A program made the translations under genes and the position numbers. The notes below the pieces were generated by a model. That model was not told the origin of the DNA, ran no database searches, and was given only the letters and a program-made list of their open reading frames with translations. From Alphaproteobacteria bacterium (GTDB taxonomy: Bacteria > Pseudomonadota > Alphaproteobacteria > Reyranellales > Reyranellaceae): a stretch of DNA of 64,000 bases. The stretch covers positions 61,199-125,198 of the forward strand of contig JAFKFK010000031.1 in NCBI GenBank assembly GCA_017307275.1, given 5' to 3'. This document shows, in pieces, positions 60,219-64,000 of the stretch; the stretch's first letter is position 1, and each line of letters begins with the position of its first letter.

Positions 60219-62192
60219 ATGTTCGGCAAACTGACGATCGAAGCCCTGCCGCTCTACAGCGCGATCGCGGCGGGCGGGGCGGCCGTCACCGTTGGCGGCG
60301 CGCTGCTGGTGGCCATCGTGCTGACCTGGCTCAAGGCCTGGAAATATCTCTGGACCGACTGGCTGACCAGCGTCGACCACAAGCGCATCGGCATCATGTA
60401 CATCGTGCTGGCGTTGATCATGCTGCTGCGCGGCTTCGTCGACGCCATCATGATGCGCGCCCAGCAGGCGATGGCGCTCAATGCCGGTGGCTACCTGCCG
60501 CCCGAGCATTTCGACCAGATCTTCAGCTCGCACGGCACGATCATGATCTTCTTCATGGCGATGCCGTTCATGACCGGGCTGATCAACCTGATCATGCCGC
60601 TGCAGATCGGCACTCGCGACGTGGCCTTCCCGTGGCTGAACGCGGTGAGCCTCTGGTTGAGCGCGGCCGGTGCGGGCCTCGTCATGGTCTCGCTGGTGAT
60701 CGGCAAGTTCTCGACCGCGGGCTGGACCGGTTATCCGCCCTATTCGGGCATCGAGTACAATCCCGGCGTCGGCGTCGATTACTGGATCTGGGCCATCCTG
60801 ATCAGCGGCGTCGGATCGACGATGTCGGGTATCAACTTCGTCGTCACGATCCTGAAGCGGCGCGCGCCGGGCATGACCCTGATGCGCATGACGCCCTTCA
60901 CCTGGACCGCGCTCTGCGCCTCGGTGCTGATGGCCTTTGCCTTCCCCGCCATCACCGTGGCCTGCGGCCTGCTCGCCTTGGACCGCCTTGCCGGCATGCA
61001 CTTCTTCACGAATGCGCATGGCGGCAACATGATGAACTACGCCAACCTCTTCTGGATCTGGGGCCATCCGGAGGTCTACATCCTGATCCTGCCGGCCTTC
61101 GGCATCTTCTCCGAAGTCGTGGCGACCTTCTCGCGCAAGCGCCTGTTCGGCTACGAATCGCTGGTCTATGCCACGGCGGCAATCGCGATCCTGTCTTTCA
61201 CCGTCTGGCTGCACCATTTCTTCACCATGGGCTCCAGCGCCAACGTCAACGCCTTCTTCGGCGTGACGACCATGATCATCGCGGTGCCGACAGGCGTGAA
61301 GGTCTTCAACTGGCTGCTGACCATGTATCGCGGCCGCATCGACTTCCATCCGTCGATGATGTGGAGCATCGGCTTCATCGTGACCTTCGTGATCGGCGGT
61401 ATGACCGGCGTGCTGCTCGCCATTCCGCCAGCCGACTTCCTGATGCACAACACGACCTTCCTGGTCGCGCACTTCCACAACATGATCATCCCCGGCGTGC
61501 TGTTCGGCTATCTCGCGGGCTACATGTTCTGGTTCCCCAAGGCCTTCGGGTTCGAGCTGAACCGCGGTTGGGGGCTCGCTTCCTTCTGGTGCTGGCTGAT
61601 CGGTTTCTACCTGGCCTTCATGCCGCTCTATCTGCTCGGCCTGAAAGGCATGCCGCGCCGCATGGAGACCTACAACGATCCGACCTGGCAGCCCTACCTG
61701 ATGGTTGCCGCGCTGGGTGCCGTCGTCGTGCTGTGCGGTATCGCCTCGATGGTGATGCAGCTCTATGTCTCGATCCGCGACCGCAAGCTCACGGCGGATC
61801 GGACGGGCGATCCCTTCGATGGGCGTACCCTCGAATGGTCGACCTCCTCGCCGCCGCCGCCCTACAACTTCGCGGTGATTCCGACGGTCGGCGATCGCGA
61901 ACCCTTCCTCGAGGCGAAGAAGAACGGCACAGCCTATCGGCGGCCGGCCTCCTATGCCCCGATCCGTATCCCCTCGAACACGCCGGCCGGCGTGATCCTG
62001 GGCGGCTTCGCCTTCGTGCTGGGCTTCGCCATCGTCTGGCACATCTGGTGGCTGGTAATCGTCTCGGCGATCGTGATGTTCATCACGGTGATCGCCCGCT
62101 CGTCCGACGACAATGCCGAGTTCACCCTGTCCGCCGGCGAGGTGAAGCGCATGGAAGATGAGCGCTTCCGCGAGCTCGGAGGCCGGGCATGA
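60219..62192 (+). CDS. cyoB: Cytochrome bo-type ubiquinol oxidase subunit I
   Basis: 657 residues, about 15 membrane helices. The haem-copper ligands are present: SSHGTIMIFF, GHPEVYILILPAFG (His and cross-linked Tyr), LHHFFTMG and VAHFHNMI. Proton-path residues of the D channel are in the early helices. It reduces oxygen to water and pumps protons. Four bases after cyoA, ATGA overlap with cyoC. Haem O synthase (cyoE) is not in the window. Confidence 0.95.
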   Translation: MFGKLTIEALPLYSAIAAGGAAVTVGGALLVAIVLTWLKAWKYLWTDWLTSVDHKRIGIMYIVLALIMLLRGFVDAIMMRAQQAMALNAGGYLPPEHFDQIFSSHGTIMIFFMAMPFMTGLINLIMPLQIGTRDVAFPWLNAVSLWLSAAGAGLVMVSLVIGKFSTAGWTGYPPYSGIEYNPGVGVDYWIWAILISGVGSTMSGINFVVTILKRRAPGMTLMRMTPFTWTALCASVLMAFAFPAITVACGLLALDRLAGMHFFTNAHGGNMMNYANLFWIWGHPEVYILILPAFGIFSEVVATFSRKRLFGYESLVYATAAIAILSFTVWLHHFFTMGSSANVNAFFGVTTMIIAVPTGVKVFNWLLTMYRGRIDFHPSMMWSIGFIVTFVIGGMTGVLLAIPPADFLMHNTTFLVAHFHNMIIPGVLFGYLAGYMFWFPKAFGFELNRGWGLASFWCWLIGFYLAFMPLYLLGLKGMPRRMETYNDPTWQPYLMVAALGAVVVLCGIASMVMQLYVSIRDRKLTADRTGDPFDGRTLEWSTSSPPPPYNFAVIPTVGDREPFLEAKKNGTAYRRPASYAPIRIPSNTPAGVILGGFAFVLGFAIVWHIWWLVIVSAIVMFITVIARSSDDNAEFTLSAGEVKRMEDERFRELGGRA

Positions 62193-62788
62193 GTGTCGCG
62201 CACATGAGCGAGCACGAGCGGGAAGAAGCGGAAACCCGGGAGCAGCGCGCCCTCGGCTTCTGGCTCTACCTGATGGGCGATGCCGTGATCTTCGCCCTGC
62301 TGTTCGCCACCTACGCCATCATGATCCCCGGCACGGCAGGTGGGCCGACGGGCAAGGACCTTTTCGACCTGAACAACGCCGCGCTCGAAACGGTGCTGCT
62401 GCTGGTCTCCAGCACGACCTTCGGCTTCGCGAGCCTCTCGGTACGGACGGGCAATCGCAGCGCCGTGATCGGCTGGCTTGCCGTCACGTTCCTGCTGGGC
62501 GCGGGCTTCGTCTTCCTCGAGGTGAGGGAGTTCGCCGGCATGATCGCCAAAGGCGCCGGGCCGGATCGCAGCGGCTTCCTCTCGGCCTTCTTCACCCTGG
62601 TCGGCACGCACGGCGTCCATGTCACCATGGGGCTGCTGTGGATCCTGATCCTGTCGGCCCAGGTGATGCTGAAGGGCCTCACCGCGCCGGTGGCCTCGCG
62701 GCTCTACCGGCTCGGCCTCTTCTGGCACTTCCTCGATATCGCCTGGGTCGGAATCTTCTCGATCGTCTATCTGCCGGGACTGCTCTGA
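62189..62788 (+). CDS. cyoC: Cytochrome bo-type ubiquinol oxidase subunit III
   Basis: 199 residues, five membrane helices. LGFWLYLMGDAVIFALLFATY, FLLGAGFVFLEVREFAGM with the buried Glu, and VGTHGVHVTMGLLW are typical. The ATG overlaps the cyoB stop, and its own stop overlaps the cyoD start by one base. Supports assembly and stability of subunit I. Confidence 0.95.
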   Translation: MSVAHMSEHEREEAETREQRALGFWLYLMGDAVIFALLFATYAIMIPGTAGGPTGKDLFDLNNAALETVLLLVSSTTFGFASLSVRTGNRSAVIGWLAVTFLLGAGFVFLEVREFAGMIAKGAGPDRSGFLSAFFTLVGTHGVHVTMGLLWILILSAQVMLKGLTAPVASRLYRLGLFWHFLDIAWVGIFSIVYLPGLL

Positions 62789-63087
62789 TGGAACAGCATG
62801 GGCTCCGTAACTACCTGATCGGCTTCGTGCTTGCCGTCGTGCTGAGCGCCATCCCGTTCTGGCTGGTTGCCACGCACGCTTTGCCGCCGCAACGCACGCT
62901 ATTGATCATCGGCATCGCGGCCGTGTTGCAGGTGCTGGTCCATCTGCGCTTCTTCCTGCATCTCAATTTCACGACCACGCCCAAGGAAAACCTGCTGGCG
63001 CTGGTCTTCACCGCACTGCTGATCTTCATCATGGTGGGCGGCAGCTTCTGGATCATGTTCGATCTGCATCAGCGGATGATGACCTGA
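62788..63087 (+). CDS. cyoD: Cytochrome bo-type ubiquinol oxidase subunit IV
   Basis: 99 residues, three membrane helices, the usual CyoD size. YLIGFVLAVVLSAIPFWLV, then VLVHLRFFLHLNF and a final FIMVGGSFWIMFDLH. The start shares a base with the cyoC stop. Aids copper-site formation. The methyltransferase frame begins 14 bases after its stop. Confidence 0.93.
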   Translation: MEQHGLRNYLIGFVLAVVLSAIPFWLVATHALPPQRTLLIIGIAAVLQVLVHLRFFLHLNFTTTPKENLLALVFTALLIFIMVGGSFWIMFDLHQRMMT

Positions 63088-63101
63088 CCTCTGCACGGCT
63101 T

Positions 63102-63599
63102 TTGCGTATCGCCTGGGCGCTGGATGCTCTGGCGCCGAAGCCGTCGGATCGGCTTCTCGAAATCGGATGCGGGCAGGGGCTGGCTGTGGTGGCCCTCTGC
63201 GAGAGATTGGCCAGCGGTAAGATCCTGGCGATCGACCGCTCCGCGACGATGATCGCGGCCGCCTGCCGGCGAAATCAGGATCACCAGCGAGACGGAAAGG
63301 TGACTTTTACCACGATGGCGCTGGCCGACATGCCCTTCGGTGCGCAGCGCTTCGACAAGGTCTTCGCCATCAACGTGAATCTGTTCTGGCGGGACGCCGT
63401 GCGGGAGCTTGCAATCATTCGAAGCATCCTCGCGCCGCGCGGCCGCCTTCATCTCGTCTTCGAGCCACCGACCGACGCCCAGGTCGGGCGTATCGCAAAG
63501 GAGACGGTGGCACGGCTGGAGGCGGGCGGCTTTTCAGGCGTCGTCGTCCGGCAAGGGACCGGAGAGGCCGCGCGCCTGATCCACATCTCTGCCGCTTAG
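63102..63599 (+). CDS. Class I SAM-dependent methyltransferase
   Basis: 165 residues. Motif I is LLEIGCGQGLAVVAL near residue 18, followed by GKILAIDRSATMIAAA (acidic residue for SAM ribose) and FDKVFAINVNLFW. The substrate is unclear. The only in-frame start is TTG at 63102 with no strong ribosome site, so translation probably couples to cyoD. Its last four bases overlap the end of the porin gene (convergent). Confidence 0.85.
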   Translation: MRIAWALDALAPKPSDRLLEIGCGQGLAVVALCERLASGKILAIDRSATMIAAACRRNQDHQRDGKVTFTTMALADMPFGAQRFDKVFAINVNLFWRDAVRELAIIRSILAPRGRLHLVFEPPTDAQVGRIAKETVARLEAGGFSGVVVRQGTGEAARLIHISAA

Positions 63600-64000
63600 A
63601 ACGTCTTTGAGATGCCGATGATGACGCGGGAAGCGCAGTTTTGGGTGCCGAGGCAGTCCTGGACGCTGAGGTTTGTGCCCGTGTAGACGGCGGAGAGGTC
63701 GAAGCCATAGACGTTGACGACGACGCCGGCCTGCCAGTCCCAGTAGTTGTCGTTGGGGATGCCGTAATTGGTGAAGCGCTCGACATACTGGTTGCCGACG
63801 CTGCCGATGATCTTGAAGGCGATGTTCTCGTTGACGTGGATGAAGGGGAGCGGAACGGTGAGCTGGGCCCACTTGTACCAGGCGTTGCCGGAGTTGGCGA
63901 AGAAGTTGGGGCTGTATCGGACGGCGGCCTGGAGCTGGGCGACGCCGAAATCGTATCCGGCGACGAGGCCGAACTCGTTGAAGTCGAAGTAGAGATCGGC
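63596..64000 (-). CDS. TorF-family putative porin, 3' part (5' end outside window)
   Basis: The last 134 residues are visible. Alternating aromatic-rich strands (LQAAVRYSPNFFANSG, YKWAQLTVPLPFIHV, ENIAFKIIGSVGNQ), the closing SRVIIGISKTF with terminal Phe, and two cysteines in VQDCLGTQNCAS fit the Gcw_chp/TorF outer-membrane beta-barrel group. The terminal aromatic residue is the usual barrel-assembly signal. Frame is open to the right edge, so the start lies beyond base 64000. Confidence 0.85.
   Translation of the reverse strand, partial: ADLYFDFNEFGLVAGYDFGVAQLQAAVRYSPNFFANSGNAWYKWAQLTVPLPFIHVNENIAFKIIGSVGNQYVERFTNYGIPNDNYWDWQAGVVVNVYGFDLSAVYTGTNLSVQDCLGTQNCASRVIIGISKTF

Noticed and set aside
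1..64000. CRISPR arrays, insertion sequences, tRNA or rRNA genes
   Set aside because: No regularly spaced repeats, transposase-like frames, terminal repeats or tRNA-like cloverleaf were noticed on either strand by reading; a covariance-model scan would be decisive for small RNAs.

Overview
The window is a gene-dense, GC-rich (by eye roughly two thirds G+C) stretch of bacterial chromosome. Operon style (many ATGA/GTGA overlaps), a cytochrome bo-type oxidase, a Coq4-like protein, molybdenum hydroxylase subunits, branched-chain-type ABC importers next to amide/ring-cleaving enzymes, and a TorF-type porin all point to a free-living alphaproteobacterium, perhaps a Reyranella- or Bradyrhizobium-like soil organism. 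That assignment is inference. I see no rRNA, tRNA, IS element, CRISPR array or phage gene, and no gene-free stretch longer than about 200 bases.

Region 1 (1-16387) looks like one catabolic locus. On the plus strand: a UPF0280 protein (cut by the window edge), a DUF1185 protein, a small NTF2-like protein, a periplasmic binding protein, a fused LivH-LivM permease, LivG, LivF, an N-methylhydantoinase-A-type protein without its usual HyuB partner, and two tandem mandelate-racemase-like enolases. A minus-strand set follows (amidase, aspartate dehydrogenase, GMC oxidoreductase), then a plus-strand set (RraA-like, VOC, PPOX-like). Together they suggest import and stepwise breakdown of an amide- or hydantoin-like compound; the substrate cannot be read from sequence.

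Region 2 (16416-29568): a secreted hypothetical, a Baeyer-Villiger-type flavoprotein, an RND efflux adaptor/pump pair without an outer-membrane factor, a secreted protein ending in a Kazal-type inhibitor domain, an ArsR regulator followed by three paralogous SRPBCC (AHSA1) proteins, a universal stress protein, and a queuosine corner (VUT-family precursor transporter, DUF442 phosphatase-like protein, DUF4142 protein, QueC).

Region 3 (29650-42898): a CBS-domain protein; an operon of SDR, P1 peptidase, CrcB fluoride channel and BaiN/HI0933-type flavoprotein; an NTF2-like protein whose ribosome site lies in a hairpin; an amidase; a complete Dpp/Opp-type importer; an AraC/GyrI regulator; and a secreted alpha/beta hydrolase.

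Region 4 (43000-55617): a second, unfused branched-chain-type importer with a Tat-type binding protein, an MmgE/PrpD protein, two PuuE-like deacetylase-fold hydrolases, xanthine-dehydrogenase-type small and large subunits, and a TetR regulator divergent from a VOC protein across two matching 19-bp palindromes. This is a plausible N-heterocycle degradation locus.

Region 5 (55689-64000): an SDR lacking the catalytic Tyr/Lys pair, a protein with a Coq4 zinc motif and a TerB-like N-terminus, an SCP2-type thiolase, a small membrane-anchored coiled-coil protein, cyoABCD, a methyltransferase, and the 3' part of a TorF-family porin running off the right edge.
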